From contig NZ_JARVXG010000056.1 in the NCBI RefSeq assembly GCF_029848115.1, positions 50,001-96,000 of the forward strand: DNA of 46,000 bases. The letters run 5' to 3'. This DNA is from Methanobacterium formicicum (GTDB taxonomy: Archaea; Methanobacteriota; Methanobacteria; Methanobacteriales; Methanobacteriaceae). The position numbers were made by a program, and so were the translations under genes. The notes under the pieces were generated by a model. That model saw only the letters and a list, made by a program, of their open reading frames with translations, was not told the origin of the DNA and ran no database searches. Position 1 is the stretch's first letter. Each line of letters opens with the position of its first letter. Of this stretch, positions 21,098-34,704 are shown piece by piece.

Positions 21098-22267
21098 TTA
21101 ATGGCCAGGGTTCAGATCCGGCAAATATTTGACCTGTTTTAAGGTGTATGCCCTGATTTTACCTGGCTCTGGAAGGTCATAGAGAATTTCACCATCCAGC
21201 AGTGGTTTCAGGAGTTGTTCATAAATTCCTCCGCACTGGCATTTTTTAACTTCCTTTTCCAGGGGTAAAAGGAGATCTTCGTGGCATTGGGAGCATCTTA
21301 ACACAGTTTTGGCCCCGGAACACTTACCTCTCTTGGCCAGTGGCTTTCCATCTATTTCAACCAGGTCCATGGAGAAATCCACCACTGGAGCGTTGCTGAT
21401 GGAAGTTCCGATACCATAGGCATCCACCAGTGGATTCAGATGGGGAACTTCCTCTTCTTTGATCCCGCCACTAACAAAGAATTTAACCTGTTCAAATCCT
21501 CTTAAGTCAAGTTCCCATCTACTTTCCCGGAGAATGTGAAGAAAATCCCCGCGACGGGAGGAAGGTGTGTCAAAACGGACTGCGTATAGTTTTTCACCCA
21601 GAACCTCAGCCACATTCAGGCACTCGAACTTCTCATCGTTGAAGGTGTCAATGAGTGCCACCCGGTTAACATCAGGATCTATAACCTCATCAAAAGCCTG
21701 CACCGAGTCTACAGTAGAGCCAGTGCAGAGTACCAGGGTGTGGGGAATGGTACCCAGTGGATCTTCCCCTATAATCTCCCCACCCTTAACCACGGAAACA
21801 CCGTCGCACCCACCTATAAAGGCACTTCTTTCAATGGTGGGGGCTATAGCCGGGTGCATCCTCCGGGCACCAAAGCTCATCACTAGACGCTCCCCGGCTA
21901 ACTTCTTGTAACGGGCGGCTTTGGTGGCAATACCCGTGGCCTGGCACATCAGGCCCAGGATAGCTGTTTCGTAGATACAAAAATCCTGATAATAACCCTC
22001 GATCTCCAGAACGGGTTGATTAGGATAAAAAACAGTACCCTCCCTCATACCCCTGACTTTAACTGGTAGATCCTTTAAAAGGTGAATTATCTCATCTAAA
22101 CCAGCCAGCACAGCCCAGGACCATTCAGCAGGCAAGGATTTAGCCACGAACTCCGCCCGAACCCAGGGGTTAATATTTTTCTTTTCCAGTATATGTAGGG
22201 TTCGCTGAAAGTACACATCAGTGATTTTGCCCTCTTTAATTTCCTTATCTTCAGCTATATGGAACAT
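21098..22267 (-). CDS. pncB: Nicotinate phosphoribosyltransferase
   Basis: The enzyme makes nicotinate mononucleotide from nicotinate and PRPP for NAD synthesis. The 389-residue protein has the N-terminal KITDVYFQRTLHIL, a central MSFGARRMHPAIAP and the phosphate-binding region FFVSGGIKEEEV...DAYGIGTSI. Near the C-terminus is a zinc ribbon (CSQC and CQCG, about 330-355), known in archaeal-type members. GGTGG precedes the ATG. It lies between polB and a cysteine hydrolase on the minus strand. Confidence 0.93.
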   Translation of the reverse strand: MFHIAEDKEIKEGKITDVYFQRTLHILEKKNINPWVRAEFVAKSLPAEWSWAVLAGLDEIIHLLKDLPVKVRGMREGTVFYPNQPVLEIEGYYQDFCIYETAILGLMCQATGIATKAARYKKLAGERLVMSFGARRMHPAIAPTIERSAFIGGCDGVSVVKGGEIIGEDPLGTIPHTLVLCTGSTVDSVQAFDEVIDPDVNRVALIDTFNDEKFECLNVAEVLGEKLYAVRFDTPSSRRGDFLHILRESRWELDLRGFEQVKFFVSGGIKEEEVPHLNPLVDAYGIGTSISNAPVVDFSMDLVEIDGKPLAKRGKCSGAKTVLRCSQCHEDLLLPLEKEVKKCQCGGIYEQLLKPLLDGEILYDLPEPGKIRAYTLKQVKYLPDLNPGH

Positions 22268-22331
22268 GAGTCCACCAACTTCCGTAGTAATTATTAGTTT
22301 CCATGAGTTTTGCAGGATTATGAGGATAGTA

Positions 22332-22345
22332 GAGGGTAAACCCTC
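22332..22345. other. Small hairpin after polB
   Basis: GAGGG-TAAA-CCCTC forms a perfect five-pair stem 11 nt beyond the polB stop. No T-run follows on the minus strand, so it is at best a weak terminator. Confidence 0.3.
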
Positions 22346-22355
22346 AAACTAAATT

Positions 22356-24160
<1,805 letters not shown>

Positions 24161-24313
24161 TGTATCAGGGTATATAATTTGTTAAATCTAAAACTCTCCC
24201 ATTCTCCAGAATTTACCCTTAAACGTGGAGGGAGAGTATAATAACCGGGGATCCGGGATGTGGATGATTGGTTCACACATCATACTAAACTTCAAGTTGA
24301 GCCATACATTGCC

Positions 24314-24420
24314 AGTGTAAACATGTTTACCTAAATCAGGGATATAGTGATCATGATCATAATTTAATCATAATACTATTTGATCAATTCAGCCGTATAT
24401 TTCAAGTGTAAATATTGTTA
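24314..24420. promoter_or_regulatory. Related dyads in the 382-bp polB / acetyltransferase divergent region
   Basis: AGTGTAAACATGTTTA (24314-24329), inside the perfect palindrome GTAAACATGTTTAC (24317-24330), recurs as AGTGTAAATATTGTTA (24405-24420; 13 of 16 match). Between them is the 12-bp palindrome TGATCATGATCA (24348-24359). GGGG-CGAT-CCCC lies at 24442-24453. On the minus strand a TATA-like AAATTATATA (about 24171-24180) would serve polB. No gene is seen between 24144 and 24525. Confidence 0.45.
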
Positions 24421-24525
24421 GTAACGAACAACAACTTAATTGGGGCGATCCCCTGCTTTATTTGTGTAAAAAGATTCACATTTCTGCTTTACTAAAACTA
24501 ACATTATAAAGGAGTTCAATGATAA

Positions 24526-25128
<603 letters not shown>

Positions 25129-25146
25129 TCTCGAGGGGATTAGATT

Positions 25147-25941
<795 letters not shown>

Positions 25942-26076
25942 ATTATCATCTAAAGATGTAATGTTTCATTAGGGATTGTTTAGGGCCGGTCTGTTTTTCC
26001 AATTTCTTTTAATGCCGGGTTGATTATAGTAATCACTATCTTCAAACCGCAAACTATTTATATGGGGTCCATCATA

Positions 26077-26193
26077 ATATCGATTAGTCGATATCGGTAA
26101 CTTGATATTTATGCTGGAAAATGGCCACTAAATCCATTTAAATCATAAATTGGTTATTTCATAATATCAAATTAACGATTTAATATCGATATT
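26077..26193 (+). promoter_or_regulatory. Palindromic ATATCGA sites upstream of the PadR gene
   Basis: ATATCGA-TTAG-TCGATAT at 26077-26094 is a perfect 7-bp-arm dyad just after a TATA-like TATTTATAT (about 26055-26063), so it covers the likely transcription start. A second site, the palindrome AATATCGATATT (26182-26193), lies 45 bp before the ATG. Both share ATATCGA half-sites and are good candidates for PadR autoregulation. The 25942-26237 gap holds no gene. Confidence 0.6.
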
Positions 26194-26237
26194 GCGATAA
26201 GCAAAATATGATGATCTAAAGGAGGTAATGATTCAAT

Positions 26238-26759
26238 ATGTGGGATGCTTTTCGAAATCTGCACAGTGAATTCCATGAAAAAATGGAACAGATGCAACGT
26301 TTAGGAGGCTTAAGAGTATTAATACTCCATGTTCTGGACGAAAATGGTCCGGGAAATGGGGTGGAGATCATGGATGCCATCCAGGCACACCAGGAATCAT
26401 GTACCATGCACTATCCGGGACATGGCCCCAGTCGCAAGCATTACCGACCATCACCGGGCTCAGTATATCCTATGCTTAAGAAGATGGTCAACGAGGAACT
26501 CTTAATAAAACGCGAAGATGGCAAATACGAATTAACTGGAAAGGGGAAAAAAATTCTGGAAAAACTCTACGGACGTTTCAAACCCCATGAAAAGATGGAT
26601 CGTGGTGAATACTCCATAACCAGGGCCTTGACAGAAATTGAGGGATATGTTTCTTACCTGGAAGATATCAAAGAAGAAAAACTGGCCCCTCATGGGGAGT
26701 TAATTGGGGAATTAAGCCAGAGATTGGAAGCCATTAAAAATTCCATTCAGAAGGAATAG
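26238..26759 (+). CDS. PadR-family transcriptional regulator with a His/Cys insertion
   Basis: The 173-residue protein has the PadR winged helix: LGGLRVLILHVLDENGPGNG, then SPGSVYPMLKKMVNEELL and the wing REDGKYELTGKGKK. A C-terminal helical dimerisation part lies at about 110-170. Between helix 2 and the recognition helix is an extra segment, about residues 51-75, with Cys and several His (QESCTMHYPGHG...RKHYRP), unusual for PadR and possibly metal-sensing. AAAGGAGGT precedes the start. It lies upstream of an ABC exporter pair that it likely controls. Confidence 0.9.
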   Translation: MWDAFRNLHSEFHEKMEQMQRLGGLRVLILHVLDENGPGNGVEIMDAIQAHQESCTMHYPGHGPSRKHYRPSPGSVYPMLKKMVNEELLIKREDGKYELTGKGKKILEKLYGRFKPHEKMDRGEYSITRALTEIEGYVSYLEDIKEEKLAPHGELIGELSQRLEAIKNSIQKE

Positions 26760-26814
26760 GGGAATTTATTACTTTAACTTAAAATAACCGGAAAATTATC
26801 AACTCAAAATCAAA

Positions 26815-26890
26815 AACACTGTATTTTACAGTGTTTAATATATTATTTAATGTAAATTCACCGGCTAATTAGCGTTAGCTATGTAAATTT
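26815..26890 (+). promoter_or_regulatory. Dyads in the promoter of the ABC exporter
   Basis: AACACTGTA-TTT-TACAGTGTT (26815-26835) is a perfect 9-bp-arm inverted repeat directly before a TATA-like TTTAATATATTATTTAA. Downstream lie the palindrome GCTAATTAGC (26864-26873) and two copies of TGTAAATT (26851 and 26882). The TGTA/TACA dyad resembles PadR-type operators. Confidence 0.55.
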
Positions 26891-26972
26891 ACGATTAAAA
26901 CAGAAAAAACGAATTAATTGCAACTCAAAAAATTATAATTCAATTACTCAAAAAGTTAGGAAGGAGGCGAAT

Positions 26973-27989
26973 ATGACTGAACACGCCATTGAACTCAACC
27001 ACCTCACCAAAAAATTTGGTGATTTCACCGCAGTGGATGACCTGTCACTGAATGTAGAAGAAGGTGAAATATTCGGGTTTTTAGGCCCCAATGGTGCAGG
27101 TAAAAGCACCACCATAAGAATGCTGTGCACCTTGGCCCAGCCCACATCGGGATCGGCCACAGTTGCCGGCTACGATCTGATCAAAGAATCAGACCAGGTT
27201 CGTCAGAAAATAGGGCTGGTGGCAGAGAAGATGATCATGTACGACCGCCTCACCGCTAGTGAAAATCTTAGATTCTTCGGAAAACTTTACGCCATGCCTA
27301 AACAGAAACTGGAAGAAAGGATCGATGAATTACTGGAACTGGTGGACATGCAGGAATGGAAAAACACCCAGATCAGTAAGTTCTCCACGGGTATGAAGCA
27401 GAGAATCAACGTTATAAGGGCCCTTCTACCGGAACCAGAGATACTGTTCATGGATGAACCCACCCTGGGATTGGACCCCCAGACCACCTTTTCCATAAGG
27501 GACATTACCAGGGAAATCAACCAGAGCGGGATGACGGTCATTCTAACCACTCATGCCATGACCGAGGCGGAGGCACTCAGTGACCGGGTGGCCATCATTG
27601 ACCACGGTAAAATCGCTGCACTGGACACCCCGCAGAACCTTAAAAACATGATATCCCATGGGGACACCACGGTTTTTGGTGTTAAAATCGACAACCTGAC
27701 CACGGAACTCATTGGAAGGATCCGTTCCCTGGAAATGGTCACGGCGGTGTCCCAGCAGGATGATTACAATTTGAAGGTCAGTGCCCAGGGAGAAGATGCT
27801 CTGAACCAGATCATCGACACCATCCGTGGTGCTGGAGGAAACATTGCCTCGGTGACCAACAGCAATGAATCCACACTGGAAGATGTGTTCCTGGCGGTGA
27901 CTGGTAAAGAGATGCGTGACCAGGCCAATGAAAAAGCAGCCCCGGTCCAACACGGACATGGAAGGGCACCCAAAGCGAGGGTGAGGTGA
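26973..27989 (+). CDS. ABC transporter ATP-binding protein (drug/daunorubicin-export type)
   Basis: This 338-residue cytoplasmic ATPase drives the permease encoded next to it. Walker A is GPNGAGKST (38-46), the signature is FSTGMKQR (137-144), Walker B is EILFMDEP (156-163) and the H-loop is His194. A C-terminal domain (about 225-315, ending TLEDVFLAVTGKEM) is typical of DrrA/CcmA-like exporters, followed by a basic tail. GGAAGGAGG precedes the ATG. Only 4 nt separate it from the permease, so they are translated together. Upstream PadR is the likely regulator. Confidence 0.95.
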   Translation: MTEHAIELNHLTKKFGDFTAVDDLSLNVEEGEIFGFLGPNGAGKSTTIRMLCTLAQPTSGSATVAGYDLIKESDQVRQKIGLVAEKMIMYDRLTASENLRFFGKLYAMPKQKLEERIDELLELVDMQEWKNTQISKFSTGMKQRINVIRALLPEPEILFMDEPTLGLDPQTTFSIRDITREINQSGMTVILTTHAMTEAEALSDRVAIIDHGKIAALDTPQNLKNMISHGDTTVFGVKIDNLTTELIGRIRSLEMVTAVSQQDDYNLKVSAQGEDALNQIIDTIRGAGGNIASVTNSNESTLEDVFLAVTGKEMRDQANEKAAPVQHGHGRAPKARVR

Positions 27990-27993
27990 AATC

Positions 27994-29178
27994 ATGGATG
28001 CAGTTAAAATAGTGAAGGACAGTTACCATGTGATGGCCAAGGACCTCTTGGAATTCAGGCGGAACAAGATGCAACTGGCAGCCCTGGTCATGATGCCCCT
28101 GATATTCCTGGTAATGTTCGGTTTCATTTTCCCCAGCGGCAACACCCAGCAGCACATGCCCATGGGAATAGTCAACCTGGACCAGGGACAGGCCAGCCAG
28201 GAATTCATAGCACAGCTCGATTTAATGAATCAGAATACTAGTTTCATGGATTTTACCAACTATTCCAGTGTGGATGAGGCTAAAACCCAGATTAACCAGG
28301 GAAAAATATACGGAGCCTTTATCATACCGCCGGGGTTCTCGGAGAACTTAACCACGGGTAAATCTGGAGATTTCACGGTATACATTGACAACAGTAACCC
28401 CCAGAGTGCTACCCAGATACAACAGGTTCTATCCAGCACCGTAAATGGTCTCAACGATATGAAAGCCCAGGCCACTGTTTTAGAACTTTCCAAGGAAACA
28501 AATCAGCAGATAAACCCTCAGGCAATCATATTCCCCTACGTACCCCAGGTTTCAACCACCATCCCCGGGGAGACCAACTACTTCAACTTCTTGGCACCAG
28601 GTCTCATGATCATGATCGTGATGATGGGGGTCATGACCGGTATTCCCGAGGCCATCTCCAAAGAAAAAGAGTTGGGAACCTTTGATGGGATGTTATCGGC
28701 ACCAATAAGCCAAATTTCGGTTATAATCGGTAAAACCGCTGCTCTGTGTATCCGGGGATTCCTGCAGTGTGTCATAATACTGGGCCTGGCCATGCTCCTC
28801 TTTGGAGTTACAGTACAGGGAAGCCTTTTATTGGCGTTCTTCATGCTCCTACTGGGAATATTTAGCTTCATAGGATTAGGGATCCTGGCAATTTCCATGT
28901 CGGGAGACCAGGCATCGGGAACCATGATCGTGAACCTGTTGATGTTTCCCATGATCTTCCTGGGAGGTGTGTTCTACCCCATCCAGCAGATGCCCGGGTT
29001 CATGCAAACCATATCCCAGTTCATCCCCCTGACCTACGCCGCGGATGCCATGCGTAAAATAATCCTCCTCAATGCTGGAATTGGGGATGTGCTCTATCAG
29101 ATGGTTATCCTGATTGGATTTGGAGTGGTGACCATGGCCATTGCCGTGCCACTCTTCCGGAAGTCAATGACCCGCTGA
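27994..29178 (+). CDS. ABC-2 type transporter permease
   Basis: The 394-residue membrane subunit has an N-terminal transmembrane helix (about 28-48), an extracytoplasmic domain (about 50-200) with a DUF/ABC2_membrane_3-like fold (VNLDQGQAS, GKIYGAFIIPPGFSENL), and five further helices (about 205-390). The characteristic ABC-2 segment SKEKELGTFDGMLSAPIS is present. With the ATPase before it, it would form an exporter for drugs, lipids or peptides; the cargo is unknown. Confidence 0.94.
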   Translation: MDAVKIVKDSYHVMAKDLLEFRRNKMQLAALVMMPLIFLVMFGFIFPSGNTQQHMPMGIVNLDQGQASQEFIAQLDLMNQNTSFMDFTNYSSVDEAKTQINQGKIYGAFIIPPGFSENLTTGKSGDFTVYIDNSNPQSATQIQQVLSSTVNGLNDMKAQATVLELSKETNQQINPQAIIFPYVPQVSTTIPGETNYFNFLAPGLMIMIVMMGVMTGIPEAISKEKELGTFDGMLSAPISQISVIIGKTAALCIRGFLQCVIILGLAMLLFGVTVQGSLLLAFFMLLLGIFSFIGLGILAISMSGDQASGTMIVNLLMFPMIFLGGVFYPIQQMPGFMQTISQFIPLTYAADAMRKIILLNAGIGDVLYQMVILIGFGVVTMAIAVPLFRKSMTR

Positions 29179-29328
29179 ATAAACCGTAGTAGAGTAAGTG
29201 GATGAGCTAATGAGAAAAATTAAGTTTAACAGTTCAGTGGCAGTTTAGCGGATAATTCTGCTGGCTGCCATTATTAAATCCAGTAATGCGGTTAATCAGA
29301 TAACAATAGAATCGAGGTGAATAGAATC

Positions 29329-29778
29329 ATGAAATGTGAAAACGTAATTAGAAATGTCATAGAAACTGAGTGTGAGGATTACTATCTGGGCATGGTAGAC
29401 CTCTCCCGGGTTGAAAACATCCTGGTTGAGAAATACGGCTCCTTAATTGCGGAATATCCACGAGCCATCTCAATTGGAGTGACTTTACCCTACCTGACTC
29501 CGGAAGAACTATCCAAAAATAAAAAACAGCCTTATGATGTGACAAATTGCCAGTTAAAATCCATAACATCACATTTAAGCAAGTTGATTGAGGAGAGAGG
29601 ATACCAGGCACTGTCCATACCCAAGGCCCGGGAAATAAATGAGGGATCCCATGTTTCCTTCCACGAGGCAGTGGCCTATCTGGCGGATATGGGTAAAATA
29701 GAGAAAAACTTGCTGGTAACTCCCGAGGTAGGATCAAGGGTTAACTGGGGAACTGTACTCACCAATGCTCCTTTTTAA
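29329..29778 (+). CDS. QueG-like N-terminal domain protein lacking the iron-sulfur domain
   Basis: The 149-residue product aligns by eye with the first ~165 residues of the QueG-like protein at 16994-17725: [42 protein letters not shown] and NLLVTPEVGSRVNWGTVLTNAPF. It stops exactly where the cysteine-rich cluster domain begins in the full-length relative. No cysteine motif was found in the following 60 nt in any frame. It is either a truncated gene or a stand-alone domain. The ATG at 29329 has GAGGTGA about 8 nt upstream. A methyltransferase and an acetyltransferase follow on the same strand. Confidence 0.75.
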   Translation: MKCENVIRNVIETECEDYYLGMVDLSRVENILVEKYGSLIAEYPRAISIGVTLPYLTPEELSKNKKQPYDVTNCQLKSITSHLSKLIEERGYQALSIPKAREINEGSHVSFHEAVAYLADMGKIEKNLLVTPEVGSRVNWGTVLTNAPF

Positions 29779-29838
29779 TCTTTCAAATCACGGAGACTCA
29801 TTAAGTTGGTATCGGGGAGTTAACCGGGAGTGATCAAG

Positions 29839-30408
29839 ATGTTAACTAAGTTTCGGTTGAAAATGTTAAACAGAGAAGCTTCTTCACCAAAAAATAAGCC
29901 TGTTGAAATTATAGAACACCTTAATATTTACAATGGAAATGTAGTGGGGGATATTGGGTCGGGTGGAGGATTTTTTACCCGTGAATTTTCACGGGAAGTG
30001 GGAAGCAAGGGCCAGGTCTATGCCATTGACACCCATCAAAAATCTCTCGATTACATAGAGGATGATATCCAAAAGGAAGGCATTGAGAATGTACAAACTA
30101 TTCTAGCTAATCCTGACCGGATAAAATTACCTGAAAAAAGAGTGGACCTCTTCTTCTTGCGAAACGTGTTCCACCACATCTCTAACCATATTGAATATTT
30201 CCAGAACCTCAAGGGTTCCCTGAAAGATAACGGAAAAATAGCGTTCATTGATTACAATAGGAAGAAACTCAGTTTTACCGGTATTTTTGGACATTACACT
30301 TCAGAAATTGTTCTTTTAGATATCATGAAACAGGCGGGATTTTCCCTTCTGGAAAAATATGATTTTTTACCGGACCAGTTGTTTATGATCTTTGAAAAGG
30401 GACCGTGA
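29839..30408 (+). CDS. Class I SAM-dependent methyltransferase
   Basis: The 189-residue protein has motif I VVGDIGSGGGFFTREF, motif II VYAIDTHQKSLDYI and NVFHHISNHIEYF with GKIAFIDYN. This is the UbiE/ArsM-like Rossmann arrangement, but the cysteines of ArsM are absent. The substrate is unknown. ATG at 29839 was chosen because GGGAG lies upstream; an in-frame GTG three codons earlier overlaps that site. It is the second gene of a plus-strand trio. Confidence 0.88.
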   Translation: MLTKFRLKMLNREASSPKNKPVEIIEHLNIYNGNVVGDIGSGGGFFTREFSREVGSKGQVYAIDTHQKSLDYIEDDIQKEGIENVQTILANPDRIKLPEKRVDLFFLRNVFHHISNHIEYFQNLKGSLKDNGKIAFIDYNRKKLSFTGIFGHYTSEIVLLDIMKQAGFSLLEKYDFLPDQLFMIFEKGP

Positions 30409-30469
30409 ACTACCTGGTGAGATTCAATACTCGAATAATAGTAAGATTTGGAGTGAATAGGTGAATGGA

Positions 30470-31051
30470 ATGTCTATAAAATCTTCAGTTAAAGAACATT
30501 TTACCAGCAATCCCTTAAAGGACCATTTGGAAGGTAGTTCCCTAAAAAGTCACTGGGATTACTTTTTCCAGAATGAATCAGGAAATGAAATTTCCCAAGA
30601 GTTCAATGAACTGAGTTTCAGGAAATTTACCCGGCAAGACCTGGATGAATGTGCCCTACTTTTTAAAAAGGTGTTTTCTGATGATCCCTGGTACGATGAA
30701 TGGGTGTCGTGGGAACAATCACGAAAATATTTGAAGGAACTGGTTGAAAACCCTGTTTTTGAAGGATTTGTAATGGGTGGTGATTCTAAAATTGTGGCAG
30801 TCTGTCTGGGGCATCAAAGATCCTGGTGGAGGGGGAAGGAGTTCTTTGTGGATGAATTGTTTGTTGAAAATGAGCGGCAGGGGAATGGTATTGGTGGTGC
30901 AACAGTAAATCTCCTGTTTAAGGTCCTGCGTGAAGAAGGATACACTCGTGTTATACTTTTAACCAACAAAGGAATACCTGCAGAGACTTTTTATCTTAAA
31001 AATGGATTTTACAATAATGAAAATAGGACGGTTATGGTTAAAGAACTGTAA
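30470..31051 (+). CDS. GNAT-family N-acetyltransferase with N-terminal extension
   Basis: The 193-residue product has about 45 extra residues, then a GNAT domain (FRKFTRQDLDECALLFKKVF, FFVDELFVENERQGNGIGG with the acetyl-CoA loop, and VILLTNKGIPAETFYLKNGF). The start is uncertain: ATG 30470 has GGTGA 5 nt upstream, while GTG at 30461 is also in frame. The substrate is unknown. It ends the trio with the truncated QueG-like protein and the methyltransferase. Confidence 0.85.
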   Translation: MSIKSSVKEHFTSNPLKDHLEGSSLKSHWDYFFQNESGNEISQEFNELSFRKFTRQDLDECALLFKKVFSDDPWYDEWVSWEQSRKYLKELVENPVFEGFVMGGDSKIVAVCLGHQRSWWRGKEFFVDELFVENERQGNGIGGATVNLLFKVLREEGYTRVILLTNKGIPAETFYLKNGFYNNENRTVMVKEL

Positions 31052-31183
31052 ATTGTTAAAATACTAAATATTTATGATTTTTTAACATATTGATGTATTG
31101 TATAACACTTTTTTTCTAATTACTAACTTCAGGGGATTATTTAATATTATGAAAACACCCCAGATTCTTGTTGCCTATACAAT

Positions 31184-31208
31184 TGTTGCATAAGCAACAT
31201 ATTTATAT
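31184..31208 (+). promoter_or_regulatory. MarR operator candidate next to a TATA box
   Basis: TGTTGC-ATAA-GCAACA (31184-31199) is a perfect 6-bp-arm dyad that abuts the TATA-like ATTTATATA at 31200-31208. A further half-site, TTGTTGCC, lies about 15 bp upstream. Position and symmetry fit a repressor site for the MarR protein encoded downstream. Confidence 0.6.
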
Positions 31209-31282
31209 AGTATCATATCTAACTCTATAACTACATCAAATTGTATCAATTTTTTCTAAAATCACTTTTTCTGGTGTTAACT

Positions 31283-33524
<2,242 letters not shown>

Positions 33525-33531
33525 CCTACAG

Positions 33532-33565
33532 AATGGAGATAATTCTCCATTTTAAACTTTTTTTT
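33532..33565 (+). terminator. Intrinsic-type terminator of the marR-MFS operon
   Basis: AATGGAGA-TAAT-TCTCCATT forms a perfect 8-bp stem 7 nt after the MFS stop, followed by a long T-rich tract. This is a strong end-of-transcript signal. Confidence 0.75.
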
Positions 33566-33681
33566 ATTTTTTAATTTTAACTTTTTTACCAACTAAACGT
33601 TAAATAAATAGAAAAACTCCGTTTTATTTGACAAAGGACCTATTTTTGGCACTGGATCTTTATCTTTAGCTATTTCAAATT

Positions 33682-33732
33682 CTTAAATTTCAACTGTAGA
33701 CTATTTTTCAATCCTTAAATTTCAACTGTAGA
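33682..33732. repeat. 19-bp exact direct repeat in a 562-bp gene-free region
   Basis: CTTAAATTTCAACTGTAGA occurs at 33682-33700 and 33714-33732; similarity extends a further ~8 bp upstream of each, and CTGTAGA recurs near 33791. The rest of 33525-34086 is AT-rich, with a TATA-like TTTATTATAAA near 33943 and GGGGG just before the flavodoxin start. No gene was found. The 32-bp period is too short for a CRISPR array. Confidence 0.5.
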
Positions 33733-34086
33733 ATGAGTATTCAATTTATTTCCAACAGTGAGTGGTGATTCTTCGTTTGATAAGTTACTGTAGACATCAA
33801 AACAAATTTTCATCAATTTTAAACTAAAGTGAAGGGCTAGTTTAGTCTCTTTATAAATAAAATAATTTGCCCTCTTAAAAAAAATTAAAGTTGCAAAATA
33901 GTGGCAGTGATTAATTTTAAAATAGGATTAACCATTGAAAATTTTATTATAAAGTAATACATATACTGACAAACAAGACACTTTTAGATAAATCTCTTTT
34001 CAAAACTGGGCAGGGCACTGAATAGGAGAAATGGTGTTGGAATTTTAAGGAACTTAATAAAAAATTGTTAAAAAGGGGGTTTTTAC

Positions 34087-34563
34087 ATGAAAATAGGAAT
34101 TGTAGTCTATTCCCAAACTGGGCACACCTATTCTGTAGCGGAAAAACTACAGGAAAAACTACAGGAAAAACTACAGGCCAATGGACATTCGGTGGATATT
34201 GAACGGGTAACCACGGTGGGTGATGTGAATCCGGGGTCCAAGAACGTCACCTTCCAGAATCAACCTGATGTACAGGGCTATGATGCACTGGTATTCGGTT
34301 CTCCAGTGCATGCCTTTAACCTGGCCCCAGCAATGAGAGCTTACTTGGAGCAGATCCCGTCTTTACAGGGTAAAAATGTAGCCTGTTACGTTACTAAGGG
34401 GTTACCCTTCCACCGTACCGGGGGAAACCAGGCCATATCCCAGATGAAAAAGATCTGCCAGTCCAAAGGAGCCACTATCGTGGGAACAGATATACTGGTT
34501 TGGAGAGGGAGCACGGGTAAAAAGATTGATGAATTGACTGGAAAATTCAGTGTCATCTTTTAA
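34087..34563 (+). CDS. Flavodoxin-family protein
   Basis: The 158-residue protein is an FMN-binding flavodoxin-like fold: phosphate loop YSQTGHTYSVAEKL at 8-21, ALVFGSPVHAFNLAPAMRAYL and a C-terminal TILVWRG-like strand. It likely carries electrons or acts as a NAD(P)H:quinone-type reductase. In helix 1 the tetrapeptide EKLQ is repeated three times by an exact DNA triplication, lengthening the helix by eight residues. GGGGGT precedes the ATG. It is monocistronic. Confidence 0.9.
   Translation: MKIGIVVYSQTGHTYSVAEKLQEKLQEKLQANGHSVDIERVTTVGDVNPGSKNVTFQNQPDVQGYDALVFGSPVHAFNLAPAMRAYLEQIPSLQGKNVACYVTKGLPFHRTGGNQAISQMKKICQSKGATIVGTDILVWRGSTGKKIDELTGKFSVIF
34141..34176 (+). repeat. Three exact 12-bp tandem repeats inside the flavodoxin gene
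   Basis: GAAAAACTACAG is repeated three times without a mismatch (34141-34152, 34153-34164, 34165-34176), encoding EKLQ each time. Because the unit is a multiple of three, copy-number change keeps the frame. Confidence 0.95.
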
Positions 34564-34704
34564 TTCAGGCAATAAATACTTAAACACTCCATCTCCTATT
34601 TTTTTTGATAATTACATTTATAAATTAAAACCATATAAAAAGGGCACCAGCATAATAAATAGTGGGATAAATGGAATGATTTAATATTCATAATGGGAGT
34701 TTCC

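Noticed and set aside
33682..33732. Possible CRISPR array, because of an exact repeat resembling archaeal TTTCAATCC repeats
   Set aside because: Only two copies with a 32-bp period, leaving no room for spacers, and no cas gene nearby.
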